Positions 43,401 to 51,721 of a DNA stretch of 63,859 nucleotides are shown piece by piece. This DNA comes from Flavobacterium sp. (GTDB taxonomy: Bacteria > Bacteroidota > Bacteroidia > Flavobacteriales > Flavobacteriaceae). The notes beneath the pieces were generated by a model, which saw nothing but the letters and a program-made list of their open reading frames with translations, was not told where the DNA came from and ran no database searches. A program made the translations under genes and the position numbers. The DNA lies in the NCBI GenBank assembly GCA_020403245.1, contig JADBYA010000014.1:1-63859 (forward strand), read 5' to 3'. Within the stretch, counting starts at the first letter, position 1, and every line of letters starts with the position of its first letter.

Positions 43401-45767
43401 CCACGATATTTTTTCTTTATCAACTCCGTAGCCATAACCGTACCCGTAGCCATAACCGTACCCGTATCCGTAACCATAAGATTTATTCAAATCAGTATCA
43501 TTCAGTACTAAGGACATATTAGGTAATTTTTTCTCTTGATATAAATCTTGAATGAATCCTAACATTCTTTTGTCAAGAAAATTAGCACGAACAACATAAA
43601 TAAATGCATCGGCATTTTTTGCAACCAACAATGTATCTGTAACTAAACTTATAGGTGGGGTATCTACAATAATGTAATCATATTCTTTTTTCAATTCGTC
43701 AAACAAATCATGTATTTTATTAGAACTTAATAATTCTACAGGATTTGGTGGAATTACACCTGACGGCAAAGCGTAAAATGCTTCAAAATTGTCAATTTTA
43801 ACTATGTAATCGTTTATGTTTTGGTCATTTTTTGCCAAATAATTTGTTAGTCCTTTGGATGGTACAGTAATGTAGTTATTCAATTTAGGGTTACGAACAT
43901 CAAGTCCAATAATAAGTACTTTTTTAGAAGATAAAGCAATAGTTGCGGCAAGATTAACAGACACAAATGTCTTTCCCTCTTTCGGTATGGAAGAAGTTAC
44001 AAAAATAGTTTTACACTTAGTATCGCTAATAGTACTTAATACAAAATCAAGGTTAGTGCGAATCATTCGTATTGCTTCGGCAGAACTAGATCGACTATGA
44101 ACTTCAATAATTTTGTCATTAGTTTCAGATGATGGAATATCTCCTAAATAAGGAATAGTAACTACTTTTTCTATATCGCGTCTGCTTTTAACCTTAGTGT
44201 CAAGAAAATCATTTATAAAAATTACCATAAAAGGAATACATAAACCAGCAAGAAGTGCAAAAATTTTAATTATACTTCTATTTGGAGATACAGGTGAATT
44301 TGATACCAATGCAGTGTCAATAATCTTAGCATTTGGAGCAGTAACAGCAAGTGTAATTCCTATTTCTTCTCTTTTTTGAAGTAAATAAACGTAAAGTGTT
44401 TCTTTTATTTTTTGTTGCCTATCAATTACTTTAAATTCTCTTCCTTGGCTAGGAATACTTGATATTTTACTGCTGAGCAAATTTTCTTGCTTTTCTAGAT
44501 CTCCTCTTTTAATTTGTAATGTTGTGTTTAAACGATTTAGATTTTCGGCAATATTCAATCTCATATCGATTATCTTATTATTAAGATTTACAACGGTTAA
44601 GTTTTTTTCGGTAGCACTAGTTAAGTTTCTGTTTTTTTGAATCACTAAGCTATTATACTCATTTATCAAATCACCAGTATTTGAAACGCTTCCGTCAAAT
44701 GAAACAATATTATTTGGTATGATGGCATCCTTTGGAGCATTTTTTAAGTAATCAATCATGGAGTTAACCACTTTAATTTGTGTTTCTGTTTGAATTAATT
44801 CTTGCTGAAATTCATTGGAATTTTGTATAAATGACTCTGCATTACTTTGAATATCAGTTAATCGATTATTTTTTAGAAAAGTTTCACCAAGTTTTTCGAC
44901 ATCTCCCAGTTCTTCTGAAATAAATTTTAACCTTTCATCAATAAATTTTTGGGTGTTTTTGGAAATATAATTATTGTCGTCAATAGCATCTTGATTGTAA
45001 ATTTCAATTATGCTATTTAACAAATCTTGTGCTTTTTGAGGTACAGGATCAATTAATGTAAGTTCTACTACACTGGAATTTTTACTAAGAGGAACTACTG
45101 AAACTCTATTTCTATAACTTTGTACAACTTGTTCTAACTTATTTATGTTCATCATAATTGAAAAATTTGTTTCAATTTCACTTTTTTCAATTATTGGTCT
45201 TTTAGTAATGACCATTTTTGCATTGAATAAATTTATAATCGAGCCATATTTAAAAATTCCGAGTGATTTTGTTTCGGAAGATTTTAATTCAAAAGTTTGA
45301 TTTGAACTGTACTCGATTAAAAACGATTGTTGAATATTATAAAAATTGTCTTTTACATCAAAAAAAGAAACCTCTATGGGGTTTTTATCATAAAATTCCT
45401 GAACTTTCACGCGACCTTCAATAAAAAAAGAAACATTAAAATTAAGTTTTTTAATTGCTTTTTCTAGAATACTTCTTGACTTGATAACCTCAACTTCATT
45501 GTCTACATTATTCTTTATATTCATTAAACCTAAATCGTTAAATGAACTTAATTCAGACTGAAAATTACCTTTTCTGTCATCTTTGACAAGTATAGTTGCC
45601 ACTGCTTTATATTGTGGTGTAGTATATCTTAAATAAAGAAACGAAAAAAACAATGCTATAATTACTGAAAATAAAAACCAAGGCCAATATTTAAAATATC
45701 TATCTATTTGTTCTCTAAGATTTATACTTTCATCTTGAAGTTTATCTTGAAAAGAATTTTCTTTCAT
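43371..45767 (-). CDS. wzc: Wzc-type polysaccharide co-polymerase / tyrosine autokinase with Tyr-Gly repeat tail
   Basis: The product has 798 residues: an N-terminal Wzz domain between two membrane segments (about 27-50 and 505-525), a long periplasmic coiled-coil region, and a cytoplasmic BY-kinase. Walker A is in VTSSIPKEGKTFVSVNLAAT near 585-604, Walker A' in VLIIGLDVRNPKLNNY and Walker B in YDYIIVDTPPISLVTD near 695. It controls capsule or exopolysaccharide chain length and export with the Wza protein encoded just upstream. The C-terminal autophosphorylation cluster is nine uninterrupted Tyr-Gly pairs followed by a basic tail KDKFLFKKR, more regular than the scattered tyrosines of most homologues. 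Confidence 0.94.
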   Translation of the reverse strand: MKENSFQDKLQDESINLREQIDRYFKYWPWFLFSVIIALFFSFLYLRYTTPQYKAVATILVKDDRKGNFQSELSSFNDLGLMNIKNNVDNEVEVIKSRSILEKAIKKLNFNVSFFIEGRVKVQEFYDKNPIEVSFFDVKDNFYNIQQSFLIEYSSNQTFELKSSETKSLGIFKYGSIINLFNAKMVITKRPIIEKSEIETNFSIMMNINKLEQVVQSYRNRVSVVPLSKNSSVVELTLIDPVPQKAQDLLNSIIEIYNQDAIDDNNYISKNTQKFIDERLKFISEELGDVEKLGETFLKNNRLTDIQSNAESFIQNSNEFQQELIQTETQIKVVNSMIDYLKNAPKDAIIPNNIVSFDGSVSNTGDLINEYNSLVIQKNRNLTSATEKNLTVVNLNNKIIDMRLNIAENLNRLNTTLQIKRGDLEKQENLLSSKISSIPSQGREFKVIDRQQKIKETLYVYLLQKREEIGITLAVTAPNAKIIDTALVSNSPVSPNRSIIKIFALLAGLCIPFMVIFINDFLDTKVKSRRDIEKVVTIPYLGDIPSSETNDKIIEVHSRSSSAEAIRMIRTNLDFVLSTISDTKCKTIFVTSSIPKEGKTFVSVNLAATIALSSKKVLIIGLDVRNPKLNNYITVPSKGLTNYLAKNDQNINDYIVKIDNFEAFYALPSGVIPPNPVELLSSNKIHDLFDELKKEYDYIIVDTPPISLVTDTLLVAKNADAFIYVVRANFLDKRMLGFIQDLYQEKKLPNMSLVLNDTDLNKSYGYGYGYGYGYGYGYGYGVDKEKISWKDKFLFKKR
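43425..43478 (-). repeat. Tyr-Gly coding minisatellite at the 3' end of wzc
   Basis: Eighteen codons encode nine Tyr-Gly pairs. The 18-bp unit GCCATAACCGTACCCGTA occurs twice without any difference at 43431-43448 and 43449-43466, flanked by partial units. Gain or loss of units would keep frame and change the number of phosphorylatable tyrosines. Confidence 0.9.
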
Positions 45768-45768
45768 A

Positions 45769-46536
45769 TTATCTTTGTAATAGAATTAGTATGGAAATAA
45801 TAATGGATGCCGCAGAGATAATTCCTAAAACATTAGGACCAAAACTTGAAGAATTAATTCTAGTTTTATTTGGCTCTACAACTATAACATCGTTTTGGGT
45901 TAAATAGTAAAATTCAGAGTTTACAAAACTTGAATTGGTAATGTCTACTCGATTATAGGTTTTTTGATTGTTTTTTTCTCTAATAATGAGAATATTGTTT
46001 CTTTTTCCATAAATAGTCAAATCACCTGCAATTGCAAGTGCCTCCAATAGCGTTACTCGCTCACTATTGAAAGTATAACTACCTGGTTTAATTACTTCAC
46101 CTAATACCGAAACTTTATAATTTAGAATTCTTAAATTAATTGTTGGATTTGTGATGTAAGGTTTTACTTTTTGAGTAAGTTCTTTAATAGCTTCTGAACG
46201 TGTAAGCCCTGCCAAAGAAATTTTCCCTAAAACAGGAAACTCTATTTGACCATAACTATCAATAAGATAGGTTCTTATACTTGACTGACTCTCATCAACT
46301 TTATAATTTCCTTGAATTTGAGGAATATTGAACATATAGGTAACTTCTGGATCATCGGCAGAAACGATTATACTTAACAAATCATCATTCTTTAAAACTG
46401 GCTCATAAGAATAGGAATTGCTAGCATTAATAGTATCTACATCCTGAAGATAAACAATATCTTTCTTTGAAGCACAGGATAGAAAATAAATTGGGATAAA
46501 AAGTAGCAGTAGTTTGGTGAAAAAGGATGCGCGCAT
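45769..46536 (-). CDS. wza: Wza-like polysaccharide export lipoprotein
   Basis: The product has 255 residues with a lipoprotein signal: hydrophobic core LLLLFIPIYFLSC, Cys near residue 21, then ASKKD. Two export domains follow. The Poly_export domain has VLKNDDLLSIIVSADDPEVT near 47-66 and a GQIEFPVLGKISLAGLT segment near 93-109. A SLBB-type domain has NYKVSVLGEVIKPGSYTF near 138-155. It ends with one hydrophobic segment (VLGIISAASIIISILILL), the usual Bacteroidota form. It should form the outer-membrane export channel working with the Wzc protein, whose gene lies one base downstream. Confidence 0.92.
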   Translation of the reverse strand: MRASFFTKLLLLFIPIYFLSCASKKDIVYLQDVDTINASNSYSYEPVLKNDDLLSIIVSADDPEVTYMFNIPQIQGNYKVDESQSSIRTYLIDSYGQIEFPVLGKISLAGLTRSEAIKELTQKVKPYITNPTINLRILNYKVSVLGEVIKPGSYTFNSERVTLLEALAIAGDLTIYGKRNNILIIREKNNQKTYNRVDITNSSFVNSEFYYLTQNDVIVVEPNKTRINSSSFGPNVLGIISAASIIISILILLQR

Positions 46537-46579
46537 ATTTTTTTTGGCAAATGTAATGTAATTTGTGAAATTTGTTTAC

Positions 46580-48523
46580 TTAAAAATCTAATGTTTCAAA
46601 AACAGAATTCATACTTTTAAATTCAGGAATTATTTTTTTCATCATAGAAACTATATCTTCATTTGACGAATATTTGGCTGTGTGGAGTAACTCGTTAATA
46701 TCCATTTCTAGATTATCGAAATTATCAGCATGTTCTAATCCTATCATAATTTTTTCATTATGCGTAGGTAATGTTTTGGCAGAGTTGTTTAAAAGCTCTT
46801 CATATAATTTTTCACCAGGACGAAGACCAATAATTTTAATTTTAATTTCCTTATCTGGAATGAATCCTGCTAATCGTATCATTTTATTGGCTAAATCTAT
46901 AATTTTAACTGGTTTTCCCATATCAAAAATATAAATTTCGCCACCATTTCCCATTGCGCCGGCTTCTAAAACCAACTGACACGCTTCCGGAATAGTCATA
47001 AAATACCTAATAATATCAGGATGAGTTATAGTTATAGGACCACCTTCCTGAATTTGCTGACTAAACAAAGGAACTACTGAACCATTGGATCCTAAAACAT
47101 TTCCAAAGCGAGTTGTAATAAATTTTGTAGAACTATTTGACTTTTTTTGTAGTTTGAAATTATACGATTGGACATACTTTTCAGCTATTCGCTTGCTAGC
47201 GCCCATTACACTACTTGGGTTAACAGCTTTATCGGTAGAAATTAAAACAAATTTTTCTACTCCATATCTACCAGACAAATCGACTAAATTTTTTGTTCCC
47301 AAAACATTGGTAAATATTGCTTGAGCAGGATTTTCTTCCATCAACGGTACATGTTTGTATGCAGCGGCATGATAAACATAGTTAGGCTCATAATTTTTGA
47401 ATACACTTTCTAATATTTCATAATTGCGGATATCGGCAATAATCGTTTTAATTTCTATTGATTTTGACAAAGTGTCGATTTCGAGATTTAAACTGTGGAG
47501 TGGTGACTCGGCTTGGTCTAAAATAATTATTTGATTAGGTTGATAATTTATAATTTGACGAACAATTTCACTACCAATAGAACCCGCACCACCTGTAATT
47601 AATACCGTTTTACCGTTTATTTGAGACGAAATTCTTTTAGTATCCAATACAATTGGCTTTCGTTCTAATAAATCTTCAATATCAAAATTCTTAACTTGAT
47701 TTGAAATTTGTTTTTGGTCTTCCCAATCGGTAATTAATGGTACAGTAAAAACTTTAAAATTATATTCTAGGCATTCTTCAACTAGCGCAATAGTTTCTTC
47801 TTTTGTTAAGCTCTTTTCAGCAATGATTAATGCTTCTGCTCCAACACTTCGCATGATCACATGAACACTTTTAGTCTGGTTGATTATAGGTAAGTCTAAA
47901 ATACTTTTAGATGTTTTTACTTGCTGAAATTTATCAATAAAAGCAGTGAGTTTAAAACGTGCTGGTTTTTCCGTTTTCAATGCATTGGCAACAGAAATAG
48001 CGTTGGCATCAGAGCCATAAATAACTGCTTTAATTAAATTATTTTTATTGATGGCTTGAAAATAAGTTTCAAAAATATTTTTAACCAAAATTCTGAACAA
48101 AAAAAGAAGCAAAAATGAGATGACGTAAGTAATAAACAACCCAGTCGATAAAAATAATTTGGTATTGTAAAAATAGTAAATACTATAATTAGCAACCATT
48201 AAAAAGAGATATGAAAATGATGTAGCTGTTAATAACTTAACACCATCAATAAATGTGGAATGGCGAATAATTCCAGCGTAAGTTCTAAAAAAAACAAAAA
48301 AACCAGCATTTACAAAAGCTACAATAATTGAACTTATTGGTCGATCAAGCGGACTTTCAAATGATACAGATAAACTATCTATAATAAGATAATTAATCAA
48401 TGTTGCCACCAAAACTATTGAAATATCAATAACAAAAATGATCCAACGAGGAAGATAGCCAATGTTTTGGAATCTATTATTAAATATTTTTTTTATGAAG
48501 GTTTGAAGTATTGATGTTATCAT
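46580..48523 (-). CDS. Membrane-bound UDP-GlcNAc 4,6-dehydratase family protein (PglF/WbpM/CapD-like)
   Basis: The product is 647 residues from ATG 48523; an in-frame TTG seven codons upstream is unlikely. Four N-terminal hydrophobic segments precede a first nucleotide-binding domain (KAVIYGSDANAISVANAL). The catalytic SDR domain follows with VLITGGAGSIGSEIVRQII near residue 310. VYHAAAYKHVPLMEENPAQA and the active-site stretch LISTDKAVNPSSVMGASKR near 430-448 show Met in place of the usual SDR tyrosine, as in PglF/FlaA1 enzymes. It should make UDP-4-keto-6-deoxy-GlcNAc, the substrate for the aminotransferase encoded just upstream (48,575). Confidence 0.92.
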   Translation of the reverse strand: MITSILQTFIKKIFNNRFQNIGYLPRWIIFVIDISIVLVATLINYLIIDSLSVSFESPLDRPISSIIVAFVNAGFFVFFRTYAGIIRHSTFIDGVKLLTATSFSYLFLMVANYSIYYFYNTKLFLSTGLFITYVISFLLLFLFRILVKNIFETYFQAINKNNLIKAVIYGSDANAISVANALKTEKPARFKLTAFIDKFQQVKTSKSILDLPIINQTKSVHVIMRSVGAEALIIAEKSLTKEETIALVEECLEYNFKVFTVPLITDWEDQKQISNQVKNFDIEDLLERKPIVLDTKRISSQINGKTVLITGGAGSIGSEIVRQIINYQPNQIIILDQAESPLHSLNLEIDTLSKSIEIKTIIADIRNYEILESVFKNYEPNYVYHAAAYKHVPLMEENPAQAIFTNVLGTKNLVDLSGRYGVEKFVLISTDKAVNPSSVMGASKRIAEKYVQSYNFKLQKKSNSSTKFITTRFGNVLGSNGSVVPLFSQQIQEGGPITITHPDIIRYFMTIPEACQLVLEAGAMGNGGEIYIFDMGKPVKIIDLANKMIRLAGFIPDKEIKIKIIGLRPGEKLYEELLNNSAKTLPTHNEKIMIGLEHADNFDNLEMDINELLHTAKYSSNEDIVSMMKKIIPEFKSMNSVFETLDF

Positions 48524-48574
48524 AATGAATAATCTAACAAACAAATTTAAGATAAAATTAACAATAAAAGCATC

Positions 48575-49711
48575 CTATTTAAAAAATTCATCAAAAGCAT
48601 TTATAATTCTTTCTTTATCGAAATATGTTAAGTTGGATCCAGATGGTAAACATAAACCTGTTGCAAATAAATTTTCGCATACAAAACCTCCATAATAAGG
48701 GTATTTTTTAAAGATAGGTTGTAAATGCATAGGTTTCCATAAAGGGCGTGTTTCAATATTTTTGGTTTCTAGAAATAGTCTAAGTTCGTCTGGACTTTTG
48801 TTTATTTTTTTTACATCAAAAATAATACAAGACAACCAATGGTTTGAATAGTAATTCGCATGAGGTTCTCTGAAAACGGTAACTCCATTTATATTTTCAA
48901 AATAATCAACATAAAAAGAGTGCATTGCTCTGCGTTTCAAAATATGATTATTTAAAACTTGCATTTGACCTCTGCCTATTCCTGCCGAAATATTACTCAA
49001 TCTATAATTGTACCCTATTGCTGAATGTTGATAATGTGGTGCAGAATCGCGTGCTTGTGTAGCTAAAAAAACTGATTTTTCTTTTTCAGTCTCTTTGGAA
49101 GCGACTAATGCGCCACCTCCAGAAGTTGTGATGATTTTATTTCCATTGAAAGATAAAGCTGCCAATGTTCCAAAAGTTCCACACATCTTTCCTTTGAAAT
49201 GACTTCCCAGAGACTCAGCAGCGTCTTCAAGAATAGGAATAGAAAACTTATTGGCAACTTCCAGTACAGCTTCAACATCAAATGGCATTCCATACAAATG
49301 GACTGCAATAATTGCTTTGGGTTTTTTCCCTTTAGCAATTCTATCTAAAATTGCCTCTTCTAGTGCTTTTGGACAAATATTCCAAGTATTAGGTTCGCTA
49401 TCCACGAATATCGGGATGGCACCTTGATATACAATAGGATTGGCAGAGGCCGAAAAGGTAAAACTTTGACAAATAACCTCATCTCCTGCCCTAACATCAA
49501 GTAAAATTAATCCTAAGTGTAAAGCGGCAGTGCCTGAACTTAATGCAGCTACAAAAACTTCATTTCCTAAGAAATTCTCTAAATCCTTTTCAAATCCCGA
49601 AACATTTGGACCAAGTGGTGCAACCCAATTAGTATCAAAAGCTTCTTGCACAAATTGTTGCTCCGTTCCACCCATGTGAGGAGAAGAAAGCCATATTTTT
49701 GAAGTACTCAT
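48575..49711 (-). CDS. DegT/DnrJ/EryC1 nucleotide-sugar aminotransferase (PglE-like)
   Basis: The 378-residue PLP enzyme starts MSTSKIWLSSPHMGGTEQQF, a start common to PglE-type aminotransferases. EVICQSFTFSASANPIVYQG lies near 81-100, PILEDAAESLGSHFKGKMCG near 157-176, and the PLP-lysine region LAALSFNGNKIITTSGGGAL near 180-199. With the PglF-like dehydratase 50 bp downstream it should give UDP-4-amino-4,6-dideoxy-GlcNAc, which a PglD-type acetyltransferase (candidate at 38,526) would turn into UDP-diacetylbacillosamine. Its upstream side (49,712-49,853) is a repeat array, not a promoter I can recognise. Confidence 0.92.
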   Translation of the reverse strand: MSTSKIWLSSPHMGGTEQQFVQEAFDTNWVAPLGPNVSGFEKDLENFLGNEVFVAALSSGTAALHLGLILLDVRAGDEVICQSFTFSASANPIVYQGAIPIFVDSEPNTWNICPKALEEAILDRIAKGKKPKAIIAVHLYGMPFDVEAVLEVANKFSIPILEDAAESLGSHFKGKMCGTFGTLAALSFNGNKIITTSGGGALVASKETEKEKSVFLATQARDSAPHYQHSAIGYNYRLSNISAGIGRGQMQVLNNHILKRRAMHSFYVDYFENINGVTVFREPHANYYSNHWLSCIIFDVKKINKSPDELRLFLETKNIETRPLWKPMHLQPIFKKYPYYGGFVCENLFATGLCLPSGSNLTYFDKERIINAFDEFFK

Positions 49712-49779
49712 TTTACTTAATTTTAATAGATTAAAAAGGAATAATCCCCAACCTCAAATAGTCTTTATTTGTATGTACT

Positions 49780-49863
49780 ATAACCGATAACTAAAAACCG
49801 ACAACTGATAACCGATAACTCAAATCTGATAACTGACAACCATCAACACTCAATCACAACAAT
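49780..49863. repeat. Degenerate 14-bp tandem repeat array, left of the AAA/DUF4143 gene
   Basis: Consecutive 14-bp units read ATAACCGATAACTA, AAAACCGACAACTG, ATAACCGATAACTC, AAATCTGATAACTG, ACAACCATCAACAC, then a weak sixth unit that runs into the end of the ATPase gene (stop at 49854). A similar array lies on the other side of that gene. The 142-bp gap 49712-49853 holds nothing else recognisable. Confidence 0.75.
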
Positions 49864-50984
49864 AAATCTTCAAAATTATCGGGATGAATCATTTTATATT
49901 CAGAACCAGCATAAGCTTCCAAAAACAGTTTGGGAATTTTTACTTTAGACTTTGGATTCCATTTGAATTCATAAGCCGTAATAATACCATTCGATTCTTC
50001 TACAAAATCAATTTCTTTTTGATCTTTAGTCCGCCAATACCAATAATTAGTCCATTGTTGCGTGTAATGTAAATGTTTTATTCTTTCCGAAATTAAAAAA
50101 TTTTCCCATAAAGGACCAATGTCATTTCTAGCTTCCACTTGATTAAAATTAGCAATCAAAGCATTGCGAATACCATTGTCATAAAAATATATTTTTTTGC
50201 TATTTTTAAGCTCATTTCTCAAATTCCTATTAAAAGAACCCAATCTAAAAATAACAAAAGTTTGCTCCAATACATTGATGTATTTCTCTACCGTTTTGGA
50301 GTCTAATCCACAGATTTGTCCTAATTCATGATACGAAACTTGCGAACCTAATTGTAAGGCAATAGCTTGCAATAAACGTATTAACTTATCTGGCTTTTGA
50401 ATTTGTTCCCACAATAAAACATCTTTATACAAATAACTATCCGAAAGCTGTTTTAAAATTTCCTTCTCATTACCTTGATTGGAAACCACATCGGGATAAT
50501 ATCCATAAACCAAACGATGAGGAAGCATCCTTTTCTCTTCAAGAAGACCATGATAAGTTACCATTTCTGAAAATGAAATGGGATACATCTTATATTCCCA
50601 CTTTCTTCCAGTCAATGGCTCATTCACTTTATTAGCCAATTCAAATGAAGAACTTCCAGTAGCAATTAATTGAATACCATCAATAGTATCAATAATCAAT
50701 TTTAACCGCAAACCAATACTATCGATTCGTTGAGCTTCATCAATAACTACAATCTTTTTGGAACCTAGTATAGCTTTGAATCGGGTAGCGGAAAAAGTAG
50801 AAAATAAATTCTGGACATCCAGTTCATCACCATTCAACCAAAATAAATCAGGATTGTTTTGAAATATTTTTTGCAATAAAGTGGTTTTACCCACTTGTCT
50901 TGGCCCCATTAATAAGATAGCTTTTTTTAAAAAAAGTTTGGATAAAATAACTTGTTCTAAACTACGCTGTATCATATACTGCAT
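49854..50984 (-). CDS. AAA-family ATPase with DUF4143 C-terminal domain
   Basis: The product has 376 residues. The AAA domain has Walker A AILLMGPRQVGKTTLLQ near residues 22-38, Walker B KKIVVIDEAQRIDSIGLRL near 86-104 and sensor IQLIATGSSSFELANKV near 115-131. The DUF4143 part follows a winged-helix-like segment (GLDSKTVEKYINVLEQTFV). Its end has YYWRTKDQKEIDFVEE and AYEFKWNPKSKVKI, an E-x-D then E-x-K spacing that resembles a PD-(D/E)XK fold. These proteins are scattered across bacteria with unknown function. It has no evident link to polysaccharide synthesis and is bracketed by similar repeats, so it looks like an insertion. Confidence 0.9.
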   Translation of the reverse strand: MQYMIQRSLEQVILSKLFLKKAILLMGPRQVGKTTLLQKIFQNNPDLFWLNGDELDVQNLFSTFSATRFKAILGSKKIVVIDEAQRIDSIGLRLKLIIDTIDGIQLIATGSSSFELANKVNEPLTGRKWEYKMYPISFSEMVTYHGLLEEKRMLPHRLVYGYYPDVVSNQGNEKEILKQLSDSYLYKDVLLWEQIQKPDKLIRLLQAIALQLGSQVSYHELGQICGLDSKTVEKYINVLEQTFVIFRLGSFNRNLRNELKNSKKIYFYDNGIRNALIANFNQVEARNDIGPLWENFLISERIKHLHYTQQWTNYWYWRTKDQKEIDFVEESNGIITAYEFKWNPKSKVKIPKLFLEAYAGSEYKMIHPDNFEDLLL

Positions 50985-51056
50985 TATTTAATAAATCAAA
51001 AATACAACTTTTTTGGATTTTATTCCAAATATATCTAAACTTTTTTGGATTTCATT

Positions 51057-51171
51057 ACAACAACCGATAAATGATAACTCACAACCGATAACAGACAACC
51101 CGTTAAACAATTACTATAGCATCAACCACACTTAACCGACAACCAATAACTCAAAACCGTACTCCAAATAA
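51057..51171. repeat. Degenerate 14-bp (7-bp half-unit) repeat array, right of the AAA/DUF4143 gene
   Basis: Units such as ACAACCGATAAATG, ACAACCGATAACAG and ACAACCCGTTAAAC with 7-bp half-units ATAACTC match the array at 49780-49863 in sequence and orientation. From about 51122 the array runs into coding DNA and supplies the last codons of the sugar transferase gene. Confidence 0.7.
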
Positions 51172-51691
51172 TCCTCAAATCATCCCAAAAACTTCGATTG
51201 TAATAATACTCCAAATTCATCCTCACTTTATCAGGAAAAATAACGGTATCATTATACAATAAAGGGTTCTCTTGTTGCTCTAGAATTGCTTCTTCATTAT
51301 AATATTTTAAAGAAGCTTCACTTGTAATCCCTGGCTTTAACTCCAGAATTTTTCTATCCTCACCTTCTAATTTGTCATAGTACCCTTCAATATCAGGTCT
51401 TGGTCCGACAATACTCATATTTCCTATTAAAACATTAAAAAACTGTGGAAGTTCATCGAGTTTGTATTTTCTGACAAACTGCCCCATTATAGAAATTTTT
51501 TTTGTTTTGGGATGAATGGTTTGTAATTTATAAATCGTAAATGATTTTCCATATTGACCGATACGTTTTTGAAAAAAAAATCCACTACTATGGGTACTAA
51601 TAACTAATACCATCCAGGATAGTAAAAGTAAAGGAAAAAAAAATACCAAGGAAATCAAAGAAAAAAGAATGTCAAAGAAACGCTTAGTCAT
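51122..51691 (-). CDS. Short PglC-like initiating phosphoglycosyl transferase
   Basis: The 189-residue monotopic transferase has one N-terminal hydrophobic segment (FFDILFSLISLVFFFPLLLL). The catalytic core has FFFQKRIGQYGKSFTIYKLQ, RKYKLDELPQFFNVLIGNMS and IVGPRPDIEGYYDKLEGEDR, then LKPGITSEASLKY. This matches PglC, which loads a diacetylbacillosamine-type sugar phosphate on undecaprenyl phosphate, and suits the nearby PglF/PglE-like genes. The last residues (TVLSYWLSVKCG) are encoded inside the repeat array, so the native C-terminus may have been replaced. The core motifs are intact. Confidence 0.88.
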   Translation of the reverse strand: MTKRFFDILFSLISLVFFFPLLLLSWMVLVISTHSSGFFFQKRIGQYGKSFTIYKLQTIHPKTKKISIMGQFVRKYKLDELPQFFNVLIGNMSIVGPRPDIEGYYDKLEGEDRKILELKPGITSEASLKYYNEEAILEQQENPLLYNDTVIFPDKVRMNLEYYYNRSFWDDLRIIWSTVLSYWLSVKCG

Positions 51692-51721
51692 CGATTGAAT
51701 GGATTGGTATGCTATTTTTTC

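Noticed and set aside
43425..43478. Tyr-Gly repeat as a non-coding microsatellite or sequencing artefact
   Set aside because: It is in frame at the expected tyrosine-cluster position of a BY-kinase and varies in codon choice, as a real coding repeat does.
46548..46555. TACATTTG on the minus strand as a promoter box for wza
   Set aside because: It ends 11 bp from the ATG, leaving almost no room for a leader with a ribosome site, and there is no -33 TTG.
49780..51171. Arrays of 14-bp repeats considered as a CRISPR array
   Set aside because: Units are back to back and degenerate, with no unique spacers and no cas genes nearby.
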